A DNA stretch of 15,414 nt. Source: an uncultured bacterium (GTDB lineage: Bacteria; Patescibacteriota; Patescibacteriia; UBA1558; GWA2-36-10). The position numbers and the translations under genes were made by a program. Under the pieces are notes generated by a model, which did not search any database, was not told the origin of the DNA, and saw only the letters and a list, made by a program, of their open reading frames with translations. Every line of letters starts with the position of its first letter. Positions within the stretch are counted from its first letter, which is position 1. Of this stretch, positions 1-7,131 are shown piece after piece. The stretch lies in contig CALDOH010000120.1 of assembly GCA_937912185.1 (NCBI GenBank), positions 1 to 15,414 on the forward strand, given 5' to 3'.

Positions 1-132
1 AGGGGCCACCTCTGGCACCCCAGCACCCTTTAAAGGATGTAGCTTACCGGCCTTATCCTTCACCAGCAAATTATCAGTCCAGTTATTTTGTCCTTGAACT
101 GACTGTTTTTGATTATCATCTAAGTTGGGCAT
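1..132 (-). CDS. Unrecognised protein, N-terminal 44 residues only
   Basis: An open frame starts at the ATG at 132-130 and runs without a stop to the left edge, so only the first 44 residues are visible. They begin MPNLDDNQKQ and are polar and rich in Asn, Gln and Asp, followed by a Lys/Pro/Gly stretch. There is no signal peptide or membrane segment in this part. A well-formed promoter lies just upstream (TTGGCT-18-TATAAT), giving a short leader of about 17 nt with no Shine-Dalgarno and an A-rich run directly before the ATG. The gene lies downstream of efp in the same direction, but the efp terminator and the private promoter separate them. I do not recognise the family. The reading frame is convincing because of the promoter and unbroken coding, but function cannot be said. 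Confidence 0.7.
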   Translation of the reverse strand, partial: MPNLDDNQKQSVQGQNNWTDNLLVKDKAGKLHPLKGAGVPEVAP

Positions 133-155
133 TTTTGTTTGTGTAATTTGTATAT

Positions 156-185
156 ATTATAACATATTTATGTATTCAAAGCCAA
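156..185 (-). promoter_or_regulatory. Predicted sigma70-type promoter for the left-edge gene
   Basis: On the minus strand a -35 box TTGGCT (185-180) is followed after 18 nt by a perfect -10 box TATAAT (161-156). Transcription would start near 149, about 17 nt before the ATG at 132. It lies just beyond the efp terminator, which supports independent transcription. Confidence 0.6.
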
Positions 186-197
186 TGATTCTACCAA

Positions 198-225
198 ATA
201 AAAAAACTCCCGCTTAGCGGGAGTT
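198..225 (-). terminator. Rho-independent terminator after efp
   Basis: A 9-bp perfect stem (AACTCCCGC / GCGGGAGTT, 205-225) with a 3-nt loop is followed on the minus strand by a run of T (204-201 and beyond). It begins 15 nt past the efp stop codon, so it ends the rpsF-ssb-rpsR-efp transcript. Its core is nearly identical to the terminator at 3378-3402. Confidence 0.9.
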
Positions 226-239
226 AATATTATAAAATT

Positions 240-797
240 TTAAACTCTTTCTACGTATTCTCCAGTATCTGTGTTTACAATTACTTGATCACCTGACTTA
301 ATAAACATTGGTGTCCTAATCTCAAGGCCAGTCTCTAGGCTAACACTCTTAGTGGCTGCGCCAGCACTATTACCCTTCACTCCTTCAGGAGCACTATCTA
401 CTAGTAAGGTTACTTTGGTTGGTAAAGCAACTGATACCGGCTTATTGTTGAAGGTCAAAACTTCAACTTCTTGTCCTTCCTTGAGATATTTTTCCATATC
501 ACCAATTACTTCTTGATCAAATTCAAATTGCTCAAAATCTTCGTTGTCCATAAAAGCAAAATTATTACTTTGCTTATACAAAAAATTGGCTTTGCGACGG
601 GCAATGTCAGCCTCCTCAATGCTATCAGATCCAGAAAAGGTTTTTTCTAAAGTAGAACCACTGACTAAGTTCTTTAGCTTAGTCTTTACAACTGCTCCAC
701 CACGAGCTACCTTGATATGTTGAGAAGCTACTATTTGATAGGGTTCATTATTTACAGAAATGATGCCCCCTAATTTTAAATCACTGAGTGACAACAT
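240..797 (-). CDS. efp: Elongation factor P
   Basis: EF-P binds between the P and E sites of stalled ribosomes and promotes peptide bond formation at polyproline stretches. The 185-residue length is normal for the family. The N-terminal KOW-like domain (about 1-65) carries the tip loop HIKVARGGAVVKTKLKNL at 27-44, followed by two OB-type domains. The C-terminus ends TGEYVERV, a strong family signature. The tip residue equivalent to E. coli Lys34 is Arg32 here, and the usual PGK is VAR. Lys-based beta-lysylation is therefore not expected, and an arginine tip is known from rhamnosylated EF-Ps. The start lies only 3 nt past the rpsR stop and has no Shine-Dalgarno, so translation is probably coupled to rpsR. 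It is the last gene of the operon. Confidence 0.97.
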   Translation of the reverse strand: MLSLSDLKLGGIISVNNEPYQIVASQHIKVARGGAVVKTKLKNLVSGSTLEKTFSGSDSIEEADIARRKANFLYKQSNNFAFMDNEDFEQFEFDQEVIGDMEKYLKEGQEVEVLTFNNKPVSVALPTKVTLLVDSAPEGVKGNSAGAATKSVSLETGLEIRTPMFIKSGDQVIVNTDTGEYVERV

Positions 798-800
798 AAT

Positions 801-1019
801 TTACTTTGATACAAATGGAAGGAGGGCCATAAAACGAGCTCGTTTGATAGCGGTAGCTAATTGCCTTTGATGTTTAGAACAAGCACCACTACGTCTTTTT
901 GGCACAATCTTACCATAAGATGAAGTAAACTTTTCTAACCTCTGCCAATCCTTATAATCGATAGAGGGGGTGTTATTTACACAATAATAACAATATTTAG
1001 TTGTTTGCTTTTTATGCAT
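801..1019 (-). CDS. rpsR: Small ribosomal subunit protein bS18
   Basis: S18 binds S6 as a heterodimer on the central domain of 16S rRNA in the 30S platform. The 72-residue protein has the expected basic core, with [12 protein letters not shown] at 34-45 and the conserved helix [20 protein letters not shown] at 50-69. It keeps Cys10, Cys13, Cys47 and His50 as CxxC...CxxH, so it is the zinc-binding (C+) form rather than the zinc-free form found in E. coli. It lies 21 nt downstream of ssb and 3 nt upstream of efp, in the usual rpsF-ssb-rpsR order. No Shine-Dalgarno is visible before the ATG. Confidence 0.97.
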   Translation of the reverse strand: MHKKQTTKYCYYCVNNTPSIDYKDWQRLEKFTSSYGKIVPKRRSGACSKHQRQLATAIKRARFMALLPFVSK

Positions 1020-1040
1020 ATTTATGAAAATTATAATTTA

Positions 1041-1526
<486 letters not shown>

Positions 1527-1537
1527 TTAATGATTTA

Positions 1538-2005
1538 TTAAAGGTCCTTGTCTAAAATTTCATCCAATTGCTTATCAATGTCATCTAAATTAACCTTCAC
1601 ACCTTCCCGTTTCTTTTCAATTTCAACCGAAGTTTTTTCTGATTTAAGCTCGGGTCTTATTGCTGGAGCAGCTGCTTTTGGCTTGCCTGTGCCAGATTTT
1701 GCTGCTTTGGCACTTACTTTGTCCTTTTTGATGAGCAAATGACGCAAGATGTTATTGTTGTGCTTCAACTTTACGTCAAAATCAGCCAGACCTTCTTTTT
1801 CCTCAGCTTCAAATTCCAAGAAAACATAAAAGCCATGCTTTTGTTTTTTGATAGGATATGCCAATTTCTTGCGACCAATGGAATATGGTTGCTTGGTAAT
1901 ATTGGCATTCAATTTTTTGAGATTATCCAAAATTTCCTGTTCAACAGTTTTGTGTTCTGTCTCAGGAACATTTGGACCAATAATAAATGATAGTTCGTAC
2001 TTCAT
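1538..2005 (-). CDS. rpsF: Small ribosomal subunit protein bS6 with C-terminal tail
   Basis: S6 pairs with S18 in the 30S platform. Residues 1-94 form the ferredoxin-like S6 core: MKYELSFIIGP at the start, IGRKKLAYPIKKQKHGFYVF at 43-62, and the RHLLIKKD helix end at 88-95. The remaining ~60 residues are an extension that is first Lys/Ala/Pro rich (95-125), then charged, and ends in an amphipathic acidic helix (VNLDDIDKQLDEILDKDL). The total of 155 is longer than the ~95-135 common in model bacteria. It is the first gene of the operon, with a promoter and structured leader upstream. S6 could, with S18, repress its own operon through that leader. No Shine-Dalgarno is present. Confidence 0.96.
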   Translation of the reverse strand: MKYELSFIIGPNVPETEHKTVEQEILDNLKKLNANITKQPYSIGRKKLAYPIKKQKHGFYVFLEFEAEEKEGLADFDVKLKHNNNILRHLLIKKDKVSAKAAKSGTGKPKAAAPAIRPELKSEKTSVEIEKKREGVKVNLDDIDKQLDEILDKDL

Positions 2006-2013
2006 AGTTTGAT

Positions 2014-2072
2014 TTAATTACCTTGAGTTTTGACCCAAGGGTTCCGCCTTTTAACGGAGCGTGGTTAATTAA
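2014..2072 (-). promoter_or_regulatory. Structured rpsF leader, candidate S6:S18-responsive element
   Basis: In the minus-strand leader, TTAATTA (2072-2066) can pair with TAATTAA (2020-2014), closing a domain with two inner hairpins. The first pairs TCCG with CGGA around a loop containing AAAAGG (about 2058-2043). The second is the 8-bp hairpin at 2040-2021 with loop CAAA. A CCG trinucleotide sits in the first hairpin. Known S6:S18-binding leaders before rpsF use a CCG element recognised by the ribosomal protein pair, so autoregulation is plausible. The pairing is read by eye and no covariance was tested. Confidence 0.45.
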
Positions 2073-2095
2073 ATAAGTTATAAGAAACTTTCGAA

Positions 2096-2124
2096 ACTCT
2101 AACATAAATGCCTGGACAAGTCAA
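2096..2124 (-). promoter_or_regulatory. Predicted promoter of the rpsF-ssb-rpsR-efp operon
   Basis: The minus strand shows -35 TTGACT (2124-2119), a 17-nt spacer and -10 TAGAGT (2101-2096), with an upstream TG that makes an extended -10. Transcription would start near 2089, leaving a leader of about 84 nt before rpsF. Confidence 0.7.
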
Positions 2125-2140
2125 TATTTTCTAAAATACA

Positions 2141-2169
2141 TTGCTTTAAATTACTTTTTAAACTATCAT
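2141..2169 (+). promoter_or_regulatory. Predicted promoter of the TRM11-like gene
   Basis: The plus strand shows TTGCTT (2141-2146), a 17-nt spacer and TATCAT (2164-2169). The expected start point is about 2175-2177, at or next to the ATG at 2177, so the transcript would be leaderless or nearly so. It is divergent from the rpsF promoter, and the two -35 boxes are about 17 nt apart. Confidence 0.45.
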
Positions 2170-2176
2170 ATAGGAT

Positions 2177-3379
2177 ATGAAATATATATTTATATTGGGT
2201 CAGTCACCTGACTTGGCAAAACAAGAAATACTAAGTATTTTGGCTAATGATAGCGAAAAAATTATCACAATTAGCCAAAATTTTATTTTAGCCGAAAGTG
2301 ACAAATCAAGTGACCAGTTAATTAAAATACTGGGCGGTACCATTAAAATAGCCCTCCTAGTAGACAACTTGAAAGATCTGGGTGAATTAGACGCCGGCAA
2401 ATGGGAATCTTACTTGACCAAACAACTAAGTGAGGAGAAGAAAAATCACTTTGGTTTTAGTATTTATAATGGCTCTGCCAAAGAATACCAAAAAATTTCT
2501 CAAGTAGCCCTACAGCTAAAAAGAAAGCTTAAGGACAAATACCGAGTTCGTTTTGTTACTAGCAAAAGAGAAGAGCTCTCCTCTGTTATTGTCGCTAAAA
2601 ATGATTTACTGGGAAATGAACTAATCATCATAAAGCACTTGGACGAAAATAATACAGAATATTTATTGGGGCTAACCCAAAGCGTCCAAGACTTTGAAGC
2701 TTATGGTAAACGTGATTTTGATAGACCTGGTAGAGATAGTAAATCTGGTATGCTACCACCAAAGCTAGCTCAAATGATGCTCAATCTAGCTGGGCCAAAC
2801 AGAAAACTTAATTTGCTCGATCCCTTTTGTGGTTCTGGGACTATTTTGCAAGAAGCATTACTCATGGACTATCAAACAATCTATGGTAGTGATCGAGAAG
2901 AAAAGGCTATTGCTGATAGTCGGACTAATATCGATTGGCTAAGGAAAAATTTTCCGACAAAATCCAGAGTAGAAATTGAAAAAATAAACGTCAAAAATCT
3001 AAATGAACACTTTAAAGATAAGAAAATAGGCTTGATTGTTACCGAACCATTCATGGGTGATGCCCGTTTTGTAGTTAAGCAAAGTAGGATTGAAGATTTA
3101 TATAAACTAAAAGCAGATTTACAAGAACTTTATAGTGAGAGTTTTCATCAATTCAAAAAAATACTAACAAAAAATGCTAAGGTAGTCTTTGTTTTCCCCA
3201 TATTCAACATCCGTGGTGAAAAACTCTACACCCTCAACAAAAAGACATTAACCGATATTGGCTTTACTATAATAAAACCGGATATAAAATCCGGAAATTT
3301 ATCACCCGATGGCAATATAATATACAATCGACCTGGACAAAGGGTGGAAAGAGAAATAAGTGTTTGGCAAAATAAATAA
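2177..3379 (+). CDS. TRM11-like SAM-dependent RNA methyltransferase
   Basis: Likely a tRNA guanine-N2 methyltransferase of the TRM11/Trm-G10 group; the exact target base is inferred. The N-terminal ~160 residues resemble a degenerate THUMP-containing RNA-binding half. The linker DFDRPGRDSKSGMLPPKLAQ (180-199) matches the family's Arg-Pro, then pro-Lys-Leu-Ala, signature. The Rossmann domain has SAM motif I LLDPFCGSGT (213-222) and an acidic motif II at GSDREEKA (237-244). The catalytic motif IV is TEPFMG (289-294) rather than the usual DPPY/NPPY; Pro291 and Phe292 keep the shape, but Glu replaces Asp/Asn and the second Pro is lost. The protein is 400 residues with no signal peptide. An AGGA sits only 1 nt before the ATG, too close to be a normal binding site, in keeping with a leaderless transcript. 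It stands alone between divergent and convergent operons. Confidence 0.75.
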   Translation: MKYIFILGQSPDLAKQEILSILANDSEKIITISQNFILAESDKSSDQLIKILGGTIKIALLVDNLKDLGELDAGKWESYLTKQLSEEKKNHFGFSIYNGSAKEYQKISQVALQLKRKLKDKYRVRFVTSKREELSSVIVAKNDLLGNELIIIKHLDENNTEYLLGLTQSVQDFEAYGKRDFDRPGRDSKSGMLPPKLAQMMLNLAGPNRKLNLLDPFCGSGTILQEALLMDYQTIYGSDREEKAIADSRTNIDWLRKNFPTKSRVEIEKINVKNLNEHFKDKKIGLIVTEPFMGDARFVVKQSRIEDLYKLKADLQELYSESFHQFKKILTKNAKVVFVFPIFNIRGEKLYTLNKKTLTDIGFTIIKPDIKSGNLSPDGNIIYNRPGQRVEREISVWQNK

Positions 3380-3402
3380 TCCCGCCTTAGCGGGATTTTT
3401 TT
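3378..3402 (+). terminator. Terminator between convergent genes, possibly bidirectional
   Basis: An 8-bp stem AATCCCGC / GCGGGATT with loop CTTA (3378-3397) is followed on the plus strand by seven T (3396-3402). It overlaps the last two bases of the methyltransferase stop codon. On the minus strand the hairpin lies just past the stop of the 420-residue gene and is followed by a looser T-rich stretch (ATTATTTATTTT), so it may stop both converging transcripts. Confidence 0.85.
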
Positions 3403-4663
3403 ATACACTATTTGCCCAAACTATATTTTCTCCGTTGACCTGCAACTCACGCCACTTGAGTTGTCCATCACTCTCATCAAGATAGATTATCTGCCCAGAA
3501 CTAGAAACCAAGTTGGTCAAATAAAACGCCCACAAAGTAGCTTCTTGGCTATCCAAACGCAACTTATCTTCCAGCATCATCTCTAAAAATAAACGCCTAA
3601 GCAATAATTTGTCTACGTTTTTTACCAACCAATTATCTAAATCCCCTGCATATTTACCACCATAGCGGATATTAACAAAACGCTTTAAAATACTAAAAAA
3701 CCTACTATCTTCCTTAAGCATCATATCAAGATGCTTTCTTTCTACTAGCAACTTAAGACAAGCTAAGGTCTTTTCCTTGTCTTGTAGGCCGATCGCCTGC
3801 CATAATACATCCCTTACTTTTTTGATATCATTATTTGCCTCAGACAAAATAAAATCTTGAGCCAATATCTTTGTCTCCAGAGAAAATAACTTTTGCTTGA
3901 ACTGCTCTACAATTTGCTCAATGTCTATTGCCTCCTCGGTTTCCTCATTCTCTTCTTTGAGTGCTGGCTCAGAGATAATAAGTGTACTACCATCAAGATG
4001 GAAATCCATCTCCACCTTATCATCATAAGAAATTATAAAAAAACGCAAAGATTCTTTTTCTGCTGGTCGCAAAGATAACACATTTGGACTTTTGGCCAGA
4101 TACTTAGCCCTATCCAAAGCATTGTGAAAACCTGCTCCTAAAAAATGAATATAATCAGTCAACCAATTATCAACACTAGGACTAATTGATTTGCCTTCTT
4201 TGTCAGTAATCTTTCTAGAACTCAAACGAAGAGTTTTGAAGTCGTCATATTCTAACAACATATGTTCCAAAACACCCGTAGCTCTGCCCGGAAATACTTT
4301 TGCTTGTAAAACTTTTTTATGAATATGTCTAGGTTTTGGCACTTTACCACCCAAACGCAATACAAGTCGATGAACAGTCCCCAGATGATCTTCTAGGGGC
4401 CACAATATATTTCTGGCAATATACAAACTAATTTCTCTTAAATCAAGATACTTGGCTCTTTCTATTTCTTCCAATCTTTGTGGCAAGTCCAGAGGCTCGA
4501 TTTTTTGTAAATATATATCATCTAATAAATCCAAAACAAACTCAATCTGTTTACGATCAAGATAATATTTTTTGAAGAGATCTTTATTAGCCTGAAAAAT
4601 TTCCTCGCTAAAAATAAGCTCTTTTACCTCTTCTGGTAAATCTTGTATTTTATCAAAAGCCAT
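3401..4663 (-). CDS. Conserved-looking soluble protein of unknown function, 420 residues
   Basis: I do not recognise an enzyme family. The protein has no signal peptide and no membrane segment, so it is probably cytoplasmic. Residues 1-70 form a helical unit with the pattern LPEEVKELIFSEE ... KYYLDRKQIEFVLDLL ... PLDLPQRL, resembling a short helical domain that recurs in Patescibacteria proteins (recalled, not searched). Residues 75-235 are mixed, with a basic patch (GKVPKPRHIHKKVLQAK, 106-122) and strands. A Glu-rich linker (235-250) leads to a helical second half, and the last 40 residues look like beta strands (QIIYLDE ... LKWRELQVNGENIVWA). It is the last gene of the long operon, 26 nt after the VirB6-like gene, and its start has the A-rich context AAAAACAAAAATG with no Shine-Dalgarno. 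Context suggests a cytoplasmic partner of the membrane or secreted components. Confidence 0.8.
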   Translation of the reverse strand: MAFDKIQDLPEEVKELIFSEEIFQANKDLFKKYYLDRKQIEFVLDLLDDIYLQKIEPLDLPQRLEEIERAKYLDLREISLYIARNILWPLEDHLGTVHRLVLRLGGKVPKPRHIHKKVLQAKVFPGRATGVLEHMLLEYDDFKTLRLSSRKITDKEGKSISPSVDNWLTDYIHFLGAGFHNALDRAKYLAKSPNVLSLRPAEKESLRFFIISYDDKVEMDFHLDGSTLIISEPALKEENEETEEAIDIEQIVEQFKQKLFSLETKILAQDFILSEANNDIKKVRDVLWQAIGLQDKEKTLACLKLLVERKHLDMMLKEDSRFFSILKRFVNIRYGGKYAGDLDNWLVKNVDKLLLRRLFLEMMLEDKLRLDSQEATLWAFYLTNLVSSSGQIIYLDESDGQLKWRELQVNGENIVWANSV

Positions 4664-4689
4664 TTTTGTTTTTATTTCTCAAAATATAT

Positions 4690-7131
4690 CTAAGTAAGAT
4701 CTATGCCATGTTTTTCTTTCAAAGCATCCAACAAAGCGGCACCTCTTCCACCAGCAGATGTAGCTACTGTCAGTAGCTCTGTTTTTATTTTATCGAGCGC
4801 TTCAGGTCCAATTGAAGCTGCCTGATCAGCTGTTAATTTGCTAACCACAAAGTTAGCAAAGGCAACCTTATCCAATGCAGCTCCGGTTGGTGTGAAGGCC
4901 TGCTCAGCATAAGGTAAACTATCTTTAGCTAAATCTTCTCGAGTAGCACCAGCGGCAACCTGCACATCAAAACTCTGCTGTATTTGAGCATTATTTACAT
5001 ATTTTGAACCTTTCTGGGTCAATACATCAAGATTTTTACCAGCTCCCATTTGCGCACTGACTACAGCTTGTTTTTGACTGTCATCTGTAGATCTAGATAA
5101 AAATTGAGTGGTTTGTTCGGAATTTAAATTTTTAGCTATAGCCAAGAAAGCCTCATTGTCTACTGTTGCTCCAGCAGCATTAGTCCTTGTAGGCTTCATC
5201 TTGACCAGAGCATCAATGTCAAATTTTGTCTCGGCTCTAAATTTAGCCACTGCTTCACGCTGAGCCGGTGGAGCAGCTGACATAACTGATGTAGCATGTT
5301 CAGCAGAGTTGTTGGCCAAGAGCATCATACGACCAGTACCAACTGAGCCTTTTTGCAAATTACCAGCTCCATCAAGAACGTCCCTTTTCTCAGGAGTCAA
5401 AGATGTATCTGCGCTAGGATCATAAGCAGCCAAAGCCTCCATAAAGCTATCTTTATCTTTGGACGACATACGATCTACAGTAGTTTGCTGAGCCTTAGGA
5501 TCTTGCTGCAGAAATACCCTGACGGCCGCTTCAGCATTTTTATCCAAACCAGTAGCCGCATCAACGGCACCAGCAAAACTCATCTTTGAGAAAGTATCCT
5601 CTACTCCATTTTTATCAACATTAGCCTGCACTGACTCTGCATCATTAGCCGTAGCAACTCTAGCTTGTAATTTAGCAGCATCCTCAGTATTTCCCTGAAA
5701 TTTAAGTGCCTCGATACCTTTTCTAGCTTCATCAGGCGTAAAAGCAGCTCCACTAGCCAACTTCTCTTTGGCAACCATAGCATCACCAATCTTGCCCCCC
5801 TTGCTCTGGGCATAGGCCAATGGATCTCTGACGCCCTCTTTGCCTTTTTCAGCGTGTTCACTCTTACGTTGTCGTCTACCAAGCTCGGCTGCTTCCAATC
5901 TTGCCCCCCATTGTTTGACAACACCTGGACCATGCTGAGCCATCTGAGAGCCAATAACACCTCTACCTACACGGCTAAGACCAGCCTTCATCATACCTTC
6001 GCCGCTAGTCCCCTGCCAAGCAAGCTTAGCTCCGCCAGCAACCCCTTTGCCAGCCAAGCGAGCCGTACCACCAGCAGCTCGTTTACCCATTCTAGTGGCC
6101 ATTCCTTTAGAAGCTGCCACGGCTGTGCCAGCTAAGGCAGCACCAGCGACGCCTGAAGTCTGAGTCATCTTGATGCCAGCAAGTAAAATGGCTATGCCAA
6201 CTATAAAATTGATCATGTTAGCAGGGGTGGCTGCTTCACTAACAGAGTTGACTTGTGCACCGTTATAATCATTAGCGCCCTCACCAAAGCTTTCGTTGAT
6301 TGTACCATTACCAACAATAGCAAAGGCTAGCCATAGGAAAAAAGCTAAGGCTGGACCAGCAAACAAATTGCTACCTAATTGCTCAGACCATTGACTGAAA
6401 TATTTTTCTGATTTAGGAAAAGTAAATGATACAAAGGCCAAAGGAGATAAAACTATTAGTATCCATAGGGTCACAATCCTCATAACCAAGATAGCTATCA
6501 GAGCCATTATTACAATTACTACTATAAACAACATAATCGCTGCTAGAACAAACATTCCCACTTGATTCCAGTCAGGAGCGCCAGTACCTACACTCAAAAG
6601 CTTTTGTAGGCCTAGGGCAATAGTTAGATTGCCAGCAGATAGAGATTTTATTACATTGACGAAAGTCAACATAATAATCTGGGAAAAATCAATTAATACA
6701 CCAACAATGGTTCGACTAAAGTTGATAAGAATAGCCATAATAATAAACCTCTTGAGTAGCTGTCGATAACCATAACTCTGCATTTTCAAAACTGTAGCAA
6801 AAGCAATTATCAACAAGATGACAATGAAAAACATATTACAAAGATTACGTACGGTCGTCCAACCAATAATCACCCCCGCTTCTCGGGTAAAATTATTGTA
6901 TTGAGCGATAATAGGCAAAAGCCACAGTTCCAATTGTATCACTTCTTTAAGTGGTACTATTACACCAGCATAAACTGCCTTTACTATAAACTCTGCCACA
7001 ATACTATCAAAGGCAGCAGCAAAAACAATTTTAGGAACTGCTAAAAATGTGATTACTAAAATTGAAAGCAATAGAGTTGACTTTCTTCTCCTTTTATAAA
7101 ATAAACTTTTCATATTGTATTTAATTTTCAT
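4690..7131 (-). CDS. Polytopic VirB6/TrbL-like membrane protein with long soluble tail
   Basis: Likely an inner-membrane channel component of a type IV secretion-like system; this is inferred from topology. A basic N-region (KRRRK, 13-17) and a hydrophobic stretch (18-38) ending in VFAAA look like a signal peptide or first membrane helix. Further hydrophobic segments lie near 52-77, 97-116, 129-158, 190-217, 218-238, 255-275 and 304-322. Between them is the FPKSEKYFSQWSEQLGSNLF loop (238-257), typical of VirB6/TrbL-like proteins. A Gly/Ala-rich stretch (326-375) with several Lys/Arg follows. Residues 400-813 are soluble, Ala-rich and mostly helical, far longer than the tail of ordinary VirB6. 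The start overlaps the upstream giant gene by 11 nt. Met7 (ATG at 7113-7111) is an alternative start that would avoid the overlap and still keep the signal segment. No ATPase or other secretion gene is visible to confirm the system. Confidence 0.7.
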   Translation of the reverse strand: MKIKYNMKSLFYKRRRKSTLLLSILVITFLAVPKIVFAAAFDSIVAEFIVKAVYAGVIVPLKEVIQLELWLLPIIAQYNNFTREAGVIIGWTTVRNLCNMFFIVILLIIAFATVLKMQSYGYRQLLKRFIIMAILINFSRTIVGVLIDFSQIIMLTFVNVIKSLSAGNLTIALGLQKLLSVGTGAPDWNQVGMFVLAAIMLFIVVIVIMALIAILVMRIVTLWILIVLSPLAFVSFTFPKSEKYFSQWSEQLGSNLFAGPALAFFLWLAFAIVGNGTINESFGEGANDYNGAQVNSVSEAATPANMINFIVGIAILLAGIKMTQTSGVAGAALAGTAVAASKGMATRMGKRAAGGTARLAGKGVAGGAKLAWQGTSGEGMMKAGLSRVGRGVIGSQMAQHGPGVVKQWGARLEAAELGRRQRKSEHAEKGKEGVRDPLAYAQSKGGKIGDAMVAKEKLASGAAFTPDEARKGIEALKFQGNTEDAAKLQARVATANDAESVQANVDKNGVEDTFSKMSFAGAVDAATGLDKNAEAAVRVFLQQDPKAQQTTVDRMSSKDKDSFMEALAAYDPSADTSLTPEKRDVLDGAGNLQKGSVGTGRMMLLANNSAEHATSVMSAAPPAQREAVAKFRAETKFDIDALVKMKPTRTNAAGATVDNEAFLAIAKNLNSEQTTQFLSRSTDDSQKQAVVSAQMGAGKNLDVLTQKGSKYVNNAQIQQSFDVQVAAGATREDLAKDSLPYAEQAFTPTGAALDKVAFANFVVSKLTADQAASIGPEALDKIKTELLTVATSAGGRGAALLDALKEKHGIDLT

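Noticed and set aside
2021..2040. The 8-bp hairpin before rpsF as a terminator or attenuator
   Set aside because: No T-run follows on the minus strand and it sits between promoter and start codon, so a leader structure is the better reading.
5601..5960. A 119-codon open frame on the minus strand inside the VirB6-like gene
   Set aside because: It lies in another frame of a gene with clear membrane and linker features, and its Arg/Leu-rich translation fits a frame shadow.
5353..6135. Plus-strand open frames of 78 and 93 codons opposite the VirB6-like gene
   Set aside because: They are antisense to a long coding sequence, rich in Ser/Thr/His as expected of shadows, with no promoter or binding site.
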